Below are positions 20,605 through 29,637 of a stretch of DNA of 64,000 bases, in pieces. The DNA lies in NCBI GenBank assembly GCA_951394045.1, contig OX595988.1:1240001-1304000 (forward strand), written 5' to 3'. The position numbers and the translations under genes are program-made. Numbering within the stretch: the stretch's first letter is position 1; the number at the start of each line of letters is the position of its first letter. The notes below the pieces were generated by a model. The model saw only the letters and a program-made list of their open reading frames with translations, was not told where the DNA came from and did no database searches. This DNA is from Nitzschia sp. DOCU1. Lineage: Eukaryota > Bacillariophyta > Bacillariophyceae > Bacillariales > Bacillariaceae.

Positions 20605-20995
20605 GATTTCAACTCAACAATTAAAACCTCAATTCAGCCCGTTTTCAATGGAAACAAGATGAGAAGAAAATGTCTTTCTACTCATTAAATAGATCCTCCC
20701 CAGACCACCGTTTCCAAGAGCACCGCCCCCAATGCAAGCAGACGAAATGCCGATGGACTTGAGCAACAAAACGGTGATGAGATCAGATGGTTTTTCAGCA
20801 TCAGGGTAGAGACTGGATCGAGGACTCGATGTCTCTTCAGCGCGGTGGGCTCATCTTGACATCGAGCTCACGCATATTAGCTGCCGGTAGCCACAGCCGC
20901 CTGCCCGCCCTTGCGGGTGAGGTCAGTTGCAATTCTTTGAACTAAGTACTTCCTCTAACATGTTGCATATACATGTACTTTGGTATGTCTTCTTG
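20605..20995. other. Intergenic between muniscin-like gene and retrotransposon
   Basis: 391 bp upstream of the muniscin-like start codon. It should carry that gene's promoter, now bordered by the LTR element. No gene or repeat seen. Confidence 0.4.
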
Positions 20996-21144
20996 TGTGA
21001 TGCCGTCACCTGTCATTGGCGCACCTCCACTGACGTAAGCCTCCACTGACGCATGTCTTCCCTCATTAGTTCACCGGCATGGTGCCCTCCTGCCTCGTAG
21101 CCCTCATAATACTGGATAGTTGATTGTCTCTCACGCGTAGTTCA
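20996..21144 (+). repeat. 5' long terminal repeat
   Basis: 149 bp, TG...CA, identical to 25894-26042. It contains a tandem CCTCCACTGACG word (21024-21035 and 21040-21051), the first copy running into TGACGTAAG, a CRE/bZIP-like half site that may serve as a promoter element. Confidence 0.95.
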
Positions 21145-21281
21145 CTCTGAATTCAGAAAGCGATTCGCGTACAATCAGTACTATCTTCTACGAGACCGGA
21201 AAGTGAAATTTGTTTCACCTGTCGGCTTTTACCTTCCTCTCTCTCTTTGCTATAGGTTACAAGTTCTCCCATCCTATCACC

Positions 21282-22514
21282 ATGAGTCTTTCGGCGACTG
21301 CTGCTGCCAGCCGTGCGCCTGTGATTCCGTTGATAACGGAATTGAAACTGAATGAGTTGCGTCAAGCCTCAATTGTTGCAACAGTCAATGTCGGAACGAA
21401 TAATGCCCCAGTGCATGAAAAACGCAAGATGCAAGTTCCTTTAGCGGACGAACTCAATATCGAATTGATTCTCCGTACAATCGAAGAATTTCATGATGTC
21501 GCAAGCGCAGGGCGGCTCAACTTGTCGACTGGTCCCAAGAAGTTCGAAAAGTTCCGCGAATGTCTCAGGGGCACTATCCGAGATCAATGGGATATTGCTC
21601 GAGCAACTCAAGCAACTGAGACTAATGATACTTTCAGACTCGCTATTGCTGAGTTTATCAAGAAGTTCTTACGAGAGTCCGACATTCCTAAGCAGAAGCT
21701 CTACATGGACACTGCTCCTAAGCCGTTCAAACTCTCAGTCCGTGAATTGGCTGCCCGTTACCGATTCCTTAATCGGTTGATGAAATGGTTCCCAGGTGCC
21801 AACGATACTGAACCATATTCAGAGCTGGAACTTAAGTATCTCTTGCACATGGCCATGCTTCAAGAGTGGAAAGACCATTTCGGAAGAAGCAATCTTTCAG
21901 TGGTGACCTCTTCGTACGAGGACATTACTAATTACTTTGCGGAACAAGAAGAGATCCACAATAGGATCCGAGAACGAAACAATGCTCGTGGTGGTGGACG
22001 AGGCGGACGTGGTCGTGCTCAACAAGGATATCAAGGACGCGGCTTTGGTCGTGGATACCGTGATGGTAATTATTACAATCAAGGACGTGGCTATTACAAC
22101 CATCAGGGCCGTGGATATTACAATCAAGGTTCTCAAGCTGCGCCAGGAGCTTCTGTGCAAGGCGGTTATACTCCGCAAGCTCAATATCGGCGTTTGAACA
22201 CACCGCCTTCAAGGGTGAGTACAGGTTCAAGCGCATCTCCTGGACGCTATCAGGGACGCGGTGGATTTGCCGGACGTGGTCGATTCCAACCCGTTCGAGT
22301 CCAACAAGCCGCACACTACGTAGATGATTCGGCCGGGCATGGTCAAGACGCTCATCATTCGCATTCCGAGTCGCAAATGCATCCGGGCGATCAAGACAAT
22401 TATCTGGCTGAATCAACCGATCCCCAAGATTATCAAGAAGAAATTAATGAAGACACGTACTTCCAAGAGGGATACGATGAAGATGACGAATACTATGCGG
22501 ATGGTCAATGGTGA
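21282..22514 (+). CDS. gag: Retrotransposon Gag with Gly/Arg-rich nucleic-acid-binding tail
   Basis: Structural protein, 410 aa from the ATG at 21282. The N-terminal 230 residues are a helical capsid-like region (KFEKFRECLRGTIRDQWDIAR, LKYLLHMAMLQEWKDHF). No CCHC zinc knuckle exists. Instead residues ~235-300 are a GAR region (GGGRGGRGRAQQGYQGRGF, repeated YYNQGRG) and further RG boxes near 345-360, presumably doing the RNA packaging. The tail is acidic and Tyr-rich. Translation stops at TGA (22512-22514), but the frame continues open into pol. Confidence 0.9.
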   Translation: MSLSATAAASRAPVIPLITELKLNELRQASIVATVNVGTNNAPVHEKRKMQVPLADELNIELILRTIEEFHDVASAGRLNLSTGPKKFEKFRECLRGTIRDQWDIARATQATETNDTFRLAIAEFIKKFLRESDIPKQKLYMDTAPKPFKLSVRELAARYRFLNRLMKWFPGANDTEPYSELELKYLLHMAMLQEWKDHFGRSNLSVVTSSYEDITNYFAEQEEIHNRIRERNNARGGGRGGRGRAQQGYQGRGFGRGYRDGNYYNQGRGYYNHQGRGYYNQGSQAAPGASVQGGYTPQAQYRRLNTPPSRVSTGSSASPGRYQGRGGFAGRGRFQPVRVQQAAHYVDDSAGHGQDAHHSHSESQMHPGDQDNYLAESTDPQDYQEEINEDTYFQEGYDEDDEYYADGQW

Positions 22515-22555
22515 CTACCGCCGGTTCAGGATTCCTTCATGGGGGAAGTGAATCC
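22512..22555 (+). promoter_or_regulatory. Putative stop-codon readthrough signal between gag and pol
   Basis: gag and pol share one reading frame with no stop other than the TGA at 22512-22514. The next codon is CTA, giving TGA-CTA, a context known to favour readthrough in eukaryotes and in some RNA viruses. From 22529 to 22555 lies a hairpin: GGATTCCTTC pairs with GAAG-T-GAATCC (10 bp, one bulged T), loop ATGGGG. It starts 14 nt after the stop. A 3' structure at this distance is typical of readthrough elements. The function is inferred; the sequence facts are directly visible. Confidence 0.65.
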
Positions 22556-25500
22556 AGAGACTCCCGCTGCATACGACTACATTCCATCTACAACTATATC
22601 TTTTCAAGAAAATAACAAAAATTACATGTTTAAGGTTCTTTTGGACTCCGGCTCTACCTCTTCATGGGTTCGGAAGAAGTCCTTAGAAGGCAAAAGGGTT
22701 ACGTACTATAAGATTCCTGCAGTGACAGGGACTACACTAGCAGGAACACTCAAGGCAGACGAAGCTGTAAAGCTGTCTGAAATCAAGTTGCAAGAGCTTG
22801 ATCCTCATCGGACGATTGAGCATGTGCCATTTCAAGTATTTGACACACCGTGTTGCTACGATGCTATCATTGGACGAGATGTGCTTTCGAATCTGGGCAT
22901 TGTCCTAGATTTCAACAACAAGACTATCGAATGGGACGAAAAATTACTCCCTATGAGTATGATTCCGTTAATGGTGCTGCCCCAATATAATGACGATGCT
23001 TTTCGCTCTGAGACTATTGGGAGAGTTGACGATTCGGGTTATCACTCCAAAACAATAAAAGAGAGTAACTATGAGAAAGTGGACGTGGGTGAAGTTGTTA
23101 ATTCGTGTTCTCAGCTTTCGTCTTCACGTAAACGAGAATTGAAGCGCGTCTTACAAAAGTTTGAAACCTTATTTGATGCAACGTTGAAAGTTTTTCCAGA
23201 CGAGAAAATTCATTTGGATTTGGATCCGACAGTCAAGCCGCATTGTGCCCGCACGTACCCAATTCCACGGACACAATTGGATGTTTTCAAGAAGGAGCTT
23301 GATTGTCTAGAACGAGAAGGCGTCCTCTCGAAGACACGTCGGTCGGAATGGATTGCTGGCTCATTTATCATACCAAAGAAAGATGGAAGCGTGCGATGGA
23401 TTTCTGACTTTCGCGCATTAAATAAGGCTATTCGACGCAAGGTCTACCCGATCCCTCGTATTGCCGACATTCTATCGAGACGCACCGGATACAAGTTTCT
23501 TACGAAGCTTGATATTTCGATGCAATACTACACGTTTGAACTTGATGACGAAGCCAAAGATCTTTGTACTATTGCGACGCCCTTTGGGCTCTACAAATAC
23601 AATCGATTGCCGATGGGCCTTTCGATTAGTCCTGACGTGGCTCAAGACATTATGGAACGCGTCTTGGCCGATGTCAAAGACATTGAAATTTATATCGATG
23701 ATATTGCTTGTTTTAGCAATTCCTGGGAAGATCACCTCAAGTTGCTTGATCGAGTCTTGTCGATCTTACAAGAAAAGAACTTTACTATCAATCCTAAGAA
23801 GTGCGAATGGGCCGTCAAGGAAACGGACTTTCTTGGCTATTGGCTCACGCCAACAGGAATTAAGCCGTGGAAGAAAAAAGTTGATTCTATTTTAAGAATG
23901 CAAAAGCCCAAGACGGTCAAAGAACTACAATCATTCCTTGGACTGGTCAACTTTTATCGAGATATGTGGCCAAAGCGTTCTCATGTGCTGGCGCCGCTTA
24001 CAAATCTCACAGGGAAGTCGACTTTCGAATGGACGCCTGCATGTGACAGTGCATTCGATGAAATGAAGGCTCTGGCTGCTATGGATGTTCTCTTGAAGTA
24101 TCCCGATCATAACAAGCCCTTTGTAATCGAGACGGACTCATCGGATTATCAGCTGGGTGCCGTCATCCTCCAAGAAGGCTGTCCTGTTGCCTACTACTCC
24201 AGGAAATTAACTCCGGCTCAAATGAACTATACAACGATCGAGAAGGAGCTGTTGAGTATTGTCGAGACGCTGAAAACTTTTTGTACAATGCTCTACGGTG
24301 CTGAATTGCATATACACACCGACCACAAGAATCTTACCTTTTCCATGACCCAATACACAACACAATGCGTACTTCGTTGGCGCCTTTTGCTCGAAGATTT
24401 TGGCGCAAAGTTTTATTATAAGAAAGGCGAAACCAATGTCGTCGCGGATGCTCTCAGTCGAGTGCCCCGGTCTGAACAAGATGATGCTATTCCCACGGTT
24501 GGGGAGCGTGCTGGTGCTGTTCCCGCAGATTCGATTCTTTATTATGAAAACTATGTAGAAAACAGAAGCGATGAGTATTATTTTGGTCCGTGTGTTGAGC
24601 CTGATTGTTCACTTACCGATTGCTTGCTGTTCTACCCTCGTTTTGACAATGAAGAACGATATCCTTTCGATTTCAAAACGATTTCACATTATCAAACGCA
24701 GGATACAGCTCTGCAAGAAATGGTGAATACCAATCCTGAAGCATACAAAAAACGTCCAATGGGCGGCGCAGATGTAATCTGCATCGGTGAATCCGATACT
24801 GGAGATTCCAGTGGGCTGATTGCCCTTCCGCGACAAATGGTCGTGCCCATTTTGAAATATTATCATGGCCTACTAGGTCACGCCAAAGCGGCGACGAAAC
24901 TTGAAAAAACGGTGCGACGTCACTTTTCTCATCCTGATATTGGTGTAAAAGCAAAAGAACTGATCGCAAACTGCGATGTTTGTAAGCGCATGAAGCATTC
25001 GAGATTGAACTATGGGGAACTTCCTATCCGCGAAATTACTCACGTTTTGCCCTGGCAACAAGTTCATGTGGACATGATCGGTCCTTGGACACTCAAAGTG
25101 AATAAGACCAATATCAAAATCGAAGCCTTGACCTGCATCGAACCAGTTTTGAACCTTCTTGAGATCTATCGCTGTAACAACAAACAAGGGAACACGGTGG
25201 CGCGTGCATTCAAAAACGGATACTTGTCTCGCTATCCTCGCCCTTTGGAATGCGTGCATGACAATGGGCCCGAATTCATCTGTGAAGAATTCCAGAAACT
25301 TTTGAAAAACATGGGTATCAAACGCAAGCCCACTACATCGAATAATCCTCAGGCCAACGGCATCATCGAAGCTGTTCACAAAACCGTCGGTCAAGTTCTG
25401 CGCACTTATATGGAACTGAAACCTCCTCACAGTCAAGCTGAAGTTGAAACAATGATCGAAAGTGCCCTTGCTACTGCAATGCATGCCTGTCGTTGTTCGG

Positions 25501-25841
25501 CACATCTGTCTCTGGGTGGTTTTTCCCCTGGGGCATTAACTTTTGGCCGTGATATGCTGCTGGATATACCGTTGATTGCTGACATTCAAACATTGACTCA
25601 GGCGCACCAAGCCAAAGTTGATCAAAGATTGTTGCGTGCCAACACCAAGCGACGTCCTCACGATTTTCGCATTGGACAACAAGTTTATCTCGAGCGCCCT
25701 CGGAAACCCGGTGACAAATTGAAGCCATTGTTTACTGGGCCCCATGATATCGTGCGTGTGCATGTAAATGGTACTGTTACTCTTCGCCGTGGTCCTAATT
25801 TGATGGAACGGGTCAACATTCGGCGCCTCAAACCTGCTTAA
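22539..25841 (+). CDS. pol: Retrotransposon Pol polyprotein (PR-RT-RH-IN)
   Basis: 1100 aa counted from the first ATG after the gag stop, or a gag-pol fusion if the TGA is read through. Domains in order: aspartic protease with LLDSGSTSSWV near residue 34 and AIIGRDVL near 108; reverse transcriptase from about 230 with LTKLDIS, LPMGLSISP and the catalytic YIDDI near 387; RNase H from about 530 with ETDSSDYQLGAV, KELLSIVETL and HTDHKNL; integrase with the HHCC finger (HGLLGH...CDVCK) near 770-815, DDE core aspartates (VDMIGPW, HDNGPEF) and glutamate (NGIIEAVHKT); C-terminal GPY/F-like module (LFTGPHDIV) near 1065. Every catalytic residue I can check is present. Whether a separate pol starts at this ATG or only by fusion is unresolved. 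Confidence 0.95.
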   Translation: MGEVNPETPAAYDYIPSTTISFQENNKNYMFKVLLDSGSTSSWVRKKSLEGKRVTYYKIPAVTGTTLAGTLKADEAVKLSEIKLQELDPHRTIEHVPFQVFDTPCCYDAIIGRDVLSNLGIVLDFNNKTIEWDEKLLPMSMIPLMVLPQYNDDAFRSETIGRVDDSGYHSKTIKESNYEKVDVGEVVNSCSQLSSSRKRELKRVLQKFETLFDATLKVFPDEKIHLDLDPTVKPHCARTYPIPRTQLDVFKKELDCLEREGVLSKTRRSEWIAGSFIIPKKDGSVRWISDFRALNKAIRRKVYPIPRIADILSRRTGYKFLTKLDISMQYYTFELDDEAKDLCTIATPFGLYKYNRLPMGLSISPDVAQDIMERVLADVKDIEIYIDDIACFSNSWEDHLKLLDRVLSILQEKNFTINPKKCEWAVKETDFLGYWLTPTGIKPWKKKVDSILRMQKPKTVKELQSFLGLVNFYRDMWPKRSHVLAPLTNLTGKSTFEWTPACDSAFDEMKALAAMDVLLKYPDHNKPFVIETDSSDYQLGAVILQEGCPVAYYSRKLTPAQMNYTTIEKELLSIVETLKTFCTMLYGAELHIHTDHKNLTFSMTQYTTQCVLRWRLLLEDFGAKFYYKKGETNVVADALSRVPRSEQDDAIPTVGERAGAVPADSILYYENYVENRSDEYYFGPCVEPDCSLTDCLLFYPRFDNEERYPFDFKTISHYQTQDTALQEMVNTNPEAYKKRPMGGADVICIGESDTGDSSGLIALPRQMVVPILKYYHGLLGHAKAATKLEKTVRRHFSHPDIGVKAKELIANCDVCKRMKHSRLNYGELPIREITHVLPWQQVHVDMIGPWTLKVNKTNIKIEALTCIEPVLNLLEIYRCNNKQGNTVARAFKNGYLSRYPRPLECVHDNGPEFICEEFQKLLKNMGIKRKPTTSNNPQANGIIEAVHKTVGQVLRTYMELKPPHSQAEVETMIESALATAMHACRCSAHLSLGGFSPGALTFGRDMLLDIPLIADIQTLTQAHQAKVDQRLLRANTKRRPHDFRIGQQVYLERPRKPGDKLKPLFTGPHDIVRVHVNGTVTLRRGPNLMERVNIRRLKPA

Positions 25842-25893
25842 CTTTTGAATTCATTACTACTACTTGTTTGACGCTCCTCATGGTTGGGGAGAG

Positions 25894-26042
25894 TGTGATG
25901 CCGTCACCTGTCATTGGCGCACCTCCACTGACGTAAGCCTCCACTGACGCATGTCTTCCCTCATTAGTTCACCGGCATGGTGCCCTCCTGCCTCGTAGCC
26001 CTCATAATACTGGATAGTTGATTGTCTCTCACGCGTAGTTCA
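25894..26042 (+). repeat. 3' long terminal repeat
   Basis: 149 bp, identical to the 5' LTR. It is preceded immediately by the polypurine tract at about 25881-25893. Confidence 0.95.
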
Positions 26043-27858
26043 TTGGAGAGTCTAAAATTAAAACGATACGTACGTACCGTCCGTATGTAGAGAGTCACAG
26101 GGCAAAAGCGTTTCTATACTCGAGGCGCAGAAAGGGCGACGTCGACAATGACGGATCTCATCAATCTTGGAGAAGGCTATGATTCTGCACAACCACCACA
26201 CAATACGGTATCGTAGGTGGTTCAACTCGATGCCGATGATGCACCGTTTTGCATTTAAGTCTTGATCGGCAATGACGAAATGATAACCAATCGTTGCTGG
26301 GGATATGACGCATCAGTCCCAAATCCAAGTTGGTGGCATATGGCTTCGTTAAGCTAAAAATATTACGCGAAGTTCTACTATGCCCATCATTTGTTCATGG
26401 ATCCCCAGAAGTAGCGCGGGAACTACTCAAACGTCTAATTAAAAATGTAAACAAAACCTGCTCACGAAAAATTTAGTTGGAAGAAAGAAATTCAAACCAA
26501 TGATGACGACGACCTTCTCGTGCCTCGGGCGTACGGCGAAGACGGATCTTCCAAGCAAAGATGGGCGGCGGAGGTCTTTCGCGTCGATGATGAAGCAGTT
26601 CGGTGCTTCTGCTGCCTCCCGACAGGCCGGAAGGTGCAAGTTGAAGGGTTCTGGATCGACAGAAAATGGAAAAAGACTACCGGTATCGGTACTACCAGCA
26701 GCAGCTGGCTAGCTAACTACCATTACTATTCTAATCTCTATGGAAGTGCTAAAATACGATTGTTTGACTTGTTTCTTCTTCACTGCGAGGACTCCTCGCG
26801 TTTCTTGGTCTCCAGGTACTCTGATGTTTCTACCGGTTGTTAAAACTACCTAATGGAAGGAAAGGCGATCTCTTTTCGATATACCGGTAGTATTGCGCAT
26901 CGGATGCCGATCAACGCTGCTGGAATTATCTTCTGTTATTATCATACTAGCAGAGGAAGGTCAAAGCATCGAAGAGGGACTGTTATCCATCTCTCCTCCT
27001 ACATACTGAGCTACCTGGTACGATACGCCCGATCCATGTGCCTCCTTGGCCGTGCAATCCACCGAACAGGGAGGTAGAAGCAACAGTTTGGCGATGAGGG
27101 TGATACCAGTAGATTTCTTTCTTTCTTGCGAATTCCACTGACTGTCGGTGAACTGGTACGATACCGTAGCCAGACTCTGCCATCGATAGAGACATGGAGG
27201 AACATGTCTTCGGTATTCAGTTTGCTTCCACCGAAACCGAGGGAATCAAAGAAGACCCATGAGCAAGAGAGAGAGAGAGAGAGAGGTGTGGAGGAATAAG
27301 GGCCACTTCATCGGATACCGCAAATTAAGTATCTCTGCAACTCTACTTAGGTAGCAGATGGAAGAAAACGTGCTGCTACGGTAGAGATATTTAGCAGTTT
27401 CGATAGAGCCCCGCTGCAGATACCGGTAGTACAAGGGTGCAATTGAAATAAAGGATACACAACGACCCGGCATCACTTCGTACCGGTATCAGAAGGGTCA
27501 GCTGGCCTTTTCAAAGTGACAATCCAGTCCATTAAAAATCTTACATATGCCTGACATATATGCCTCGCGAATTCCACGTAGGATTTAGTATTCATTCAAC
27601 GCAGCCTTATCAGCGTATCACCCGTACCGATTTCTACAGTACCGTACTCTTCAAGAACCCTTTGAGAATCGAGGTTCGGCGCGGTGCGCAATCAAAGTGC
27701 TGTGGATCCTCGCGGTACCTTCTCTCCGACCCCCACCAGCACGGATTTCGAGGGGATGCCTTTTTTCGCCCACAACCTGCGCCGGAGACGAAGAAATCAG
27801 TCTCTCCTCGGCGTCGTCGGTCAACATTGCTCTTGGGCTTTCAATTGGCACTCTGACA
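26043..27858. other. Intergenic, upstream of cyclin; TACCGGTA words and an AG microsatellite
   Basis: 1.8 kb between the retrotransposon and the cyclin start codon. No ORF resembles a known protein. It contains perfect TACCGGTA palindromes at 26678, 26882, 27421 and 27481 plus near-matches, and an (AG)10 run at about 27266-27285. The cyclin promoter and 5' UTR must lie at the right end. The frame of the cyclin is open upstream to about 27697, but those residues look like UTR. Confidence 0.45.
27266..27285. repeat. (AG)n microsatellite
   Basis: Ten consecutive AG units in the upstream region of the cyclin gene. Confidence 0.85.
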
Positions 27859-29345
27859 ATGGTGGATCTAGTAGAAAGACTCAGTGTTCTGCTGGATCAA
27901 GAAATACACTCGTATCAGACAGCAGATTACTTGGCTCCAGGCTATCAAGAGAAGCTGAGGGATCTCTATCCGGAAACTCACGAATTCCTCTCATGCTCCA
28001 ATGGATCGACTTCCACCTCGGGTATCAACGAAGTCTGGAGGGAGAAAATTTGCGAATGGTCTTACCAGGTGATAGATCACTTTGACTTCTCTCGAGAGAT
28101 TGTTAGTATTGCAGTGAGTTACCTGGATCGATATCTTTCGGTACGGCCTGTTGACAAGAAACACTTTCAACTTCTCGCCATGAGCAGCTTATACCTGGCA
28201 ATAAAGCTCTACGAGCCTGGGACAATTAGCATGAAATCGATGATCGAGTTGAGCAGAGGATACTTTCTAGTGGAGCACATGGCCGAAATGGAAATGTCGA
28301 TCTTGAGGTAAGACCATGGATGGAATCCCACCATTTCGTGGCTCTGGTTGGTGGCTTTGCTTGGGGATTGCCGAGACAAAGCTTTGAGAAAGCCTCATTC
28401 CTTCCACATCTCGGAACTGCATACTGTTGGTACTCGCATAAAAGATCCGACGGTGGAGGGTTCTGGAAATGCATTCTTCATTTATGGAGCCAGCCTGCCC
28501 CAGATCGTGCTGTTAAATCTTGTTTCGTCCGGAGAATAGTGCCCCGCCATGAATGAGAAAATTCTCGATTATGGGGGGATATTCCACCAGATGCAGTTGC
28601 TGTCGAACTTCTTGCGCGTCGGAGTTGTGCCTGTCACGTGGTTCACTGTTTGCTGTTTTGTCTCTTCGCGTGCGTTGCTTGCTTCGCTCATACCACGTGT
28701 GCTCGTGAATGGACTGGACACTTGAGACACAACTATGCCAACAGCTACCGACCTTGATAGTTTCTCACAGTTTTTGTTGTCCTCCCTATTTACTCATTCA
28801 GCGCACTATCTTGGAAAGTTCACCCTCCGACTGCCTATTGCTTCGCCAAACACATACTTTTCCTACTGCCGTATACATCTGTCACAATGGATGTAAGATA
28901 TGACATTCTTGAACTGACTAGATTCCTAACAGAGCTGAGTGTAATTGACTACTACTTTGTTGGACAAAGGCATTCAGCAGTGGCATTGGCAGCGCTCTTC
29001 AATGCAATGGAGGCGATCCCTGGCGTTTCGGAATCAGCGATCTATGATCTTAAAAGAGAGTTGCGACGGTTGCCTTCTCTCGACCCCAGCCAAGCCGACG
29101 TCGAGGACTGCGCTCGACGCTTGCGTGTGCTCTACGCACAGGGAGGCTACGAGCGCCCTGAAACATCCACCGGCGCCGAAACAAGGAATGACTCTGTATC
29201 TCCTGTTTGTGTTTCATACGGCATCTTTCAACCGGACCTTGGTGTTGAACAGATTAACTCTTCCATCGAGAATGAAACGAAGAACAACGACCTCTTCGCG
29301 TTCGATTCGATTATGACTGAAACTCACCTCCGCATCGGCGATTAA
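27859..29345 (+). CDS. Diatom-type cyclin, two exons with a long intron
   Basis: Regulatory subunit of a cyclin-dependent kinase. Exons 27859..28307 and 28802..29345 give 330 aa. The cyclin N fold spans the junction: EKICEWSYQVIDHFDFSREIVSIAVSYLDRYLS, then LLAMSSLYLAIKLYEP, then ...EMEMSILSALSWKVHPPTAY, which is completed only by removing the intron. The second exon carries the C-terminal cyclin half typical of diatoms (ELTRFLTELSVIDYYFVGQRHSAVALAAL and VEDCARRLRVLYAQGGYERPE). This resembles the expanded diatom-specific (dsCYC) group, which includes light- and nutrient-responsive G1 cyclins, but the subgroup needs a tree. No destruction box is evident at the N-terminus. The start ATG precedes MVDLVERLSVLLDQE, which fits the family's start. 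Confidence 0.86.
28308..28801 (+). other. Oversized cyclin intron containing two G-boxes
   Basis: 494 bp with a GTAAGA donor and ATTCAG acceptor; most other introns here are 62-97 bp. It holds two CACGTG palindromes at 28635-28640 and 28694-28699, and a 64-codon open stretch (28348-28539) without family resemblance. It could contain an internal promoter for a shorter product starting at the ATG near 28887. Confidence 0.6.
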
Positions 29346-29637
29346 TGACAATACATCCTTCCCTCTCAATTTCACGGGGGCCTCTGTAACATTCTACCGA
29401 GTCTCCACTTGAACAGGCATTCATTTCCACATGCCTAAGCAAAAGCAGCGGTCGACGCCGCGTTGTTCGAAACAGCGCTAGATCCTGCATAAATACTCAC
29501 GGCCTATCTAATCTCCTATTGCATGCTATTTACAATATTACACTCTGGCCAGGAACTTCTTTGAAAGTAGATGCCGAACATGACAATAGAAAACAGAAAT
29601 GTGCTAAGCTTATTGAAAGTTTAATACTTCAATTGAA

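Larger units (their letters stand above)
20996..26042 (+). mobile_element. Complete Ty3/gypsy-type LTR retrotransposon
   Basis: A 5047-bp element with two 149-bp LTRs that are identical base for base and start TG / end CA. Inside are an intact gag frame and an intact pol frame with the order protease, reverse transcriptase, RNase H, integrase, which defines the Ty3/gypsy (Metaviridae) group rather than copia. A purine run (GGTTGGGGAGAG) ends directly at the 3' LTR and is the polypurine tract. The sequence after the 5' LTR (CTCTGAATTCAG...) does not match the usual initiator-Met tRNA primer site. Bases flanking the LTRs (TCTTG before, TTGGA after) do not form a clear target duplication. Identical LTRs and open frames suggest recent, possibly current, activity. 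Confidence 0.95.

Noticed and set aside
21928..22416. 162-codon minus-strand frame across gag
   Set aside because: Antisense shadow of the Gly/Arg-rich Gag region; no independent signal.
24873..25505. 210-codon minus-strand frame inside integrase
   Set aside because: Shadow of the intact pol frame, which has all integrase motifs.
20991..26047. TTG as a target-site duplication of the retrotransposon
   Set aside because: Only three bases coincide and not in the correct register (TCTTG against TTGGA); Ty3/gypsy elements normally duplicate 4-6 bp.
26439..27195. Several short open frames between the retrotransposon and the cyclin
   Set aside because: Overlap on both strands, none resembles a known protein; treated as intergenic.
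27684..28085. Open frame overlapping the cyclin start in another frame
   Set aside because: The cyclin frame carries the domain; this frame has no family resemblance.
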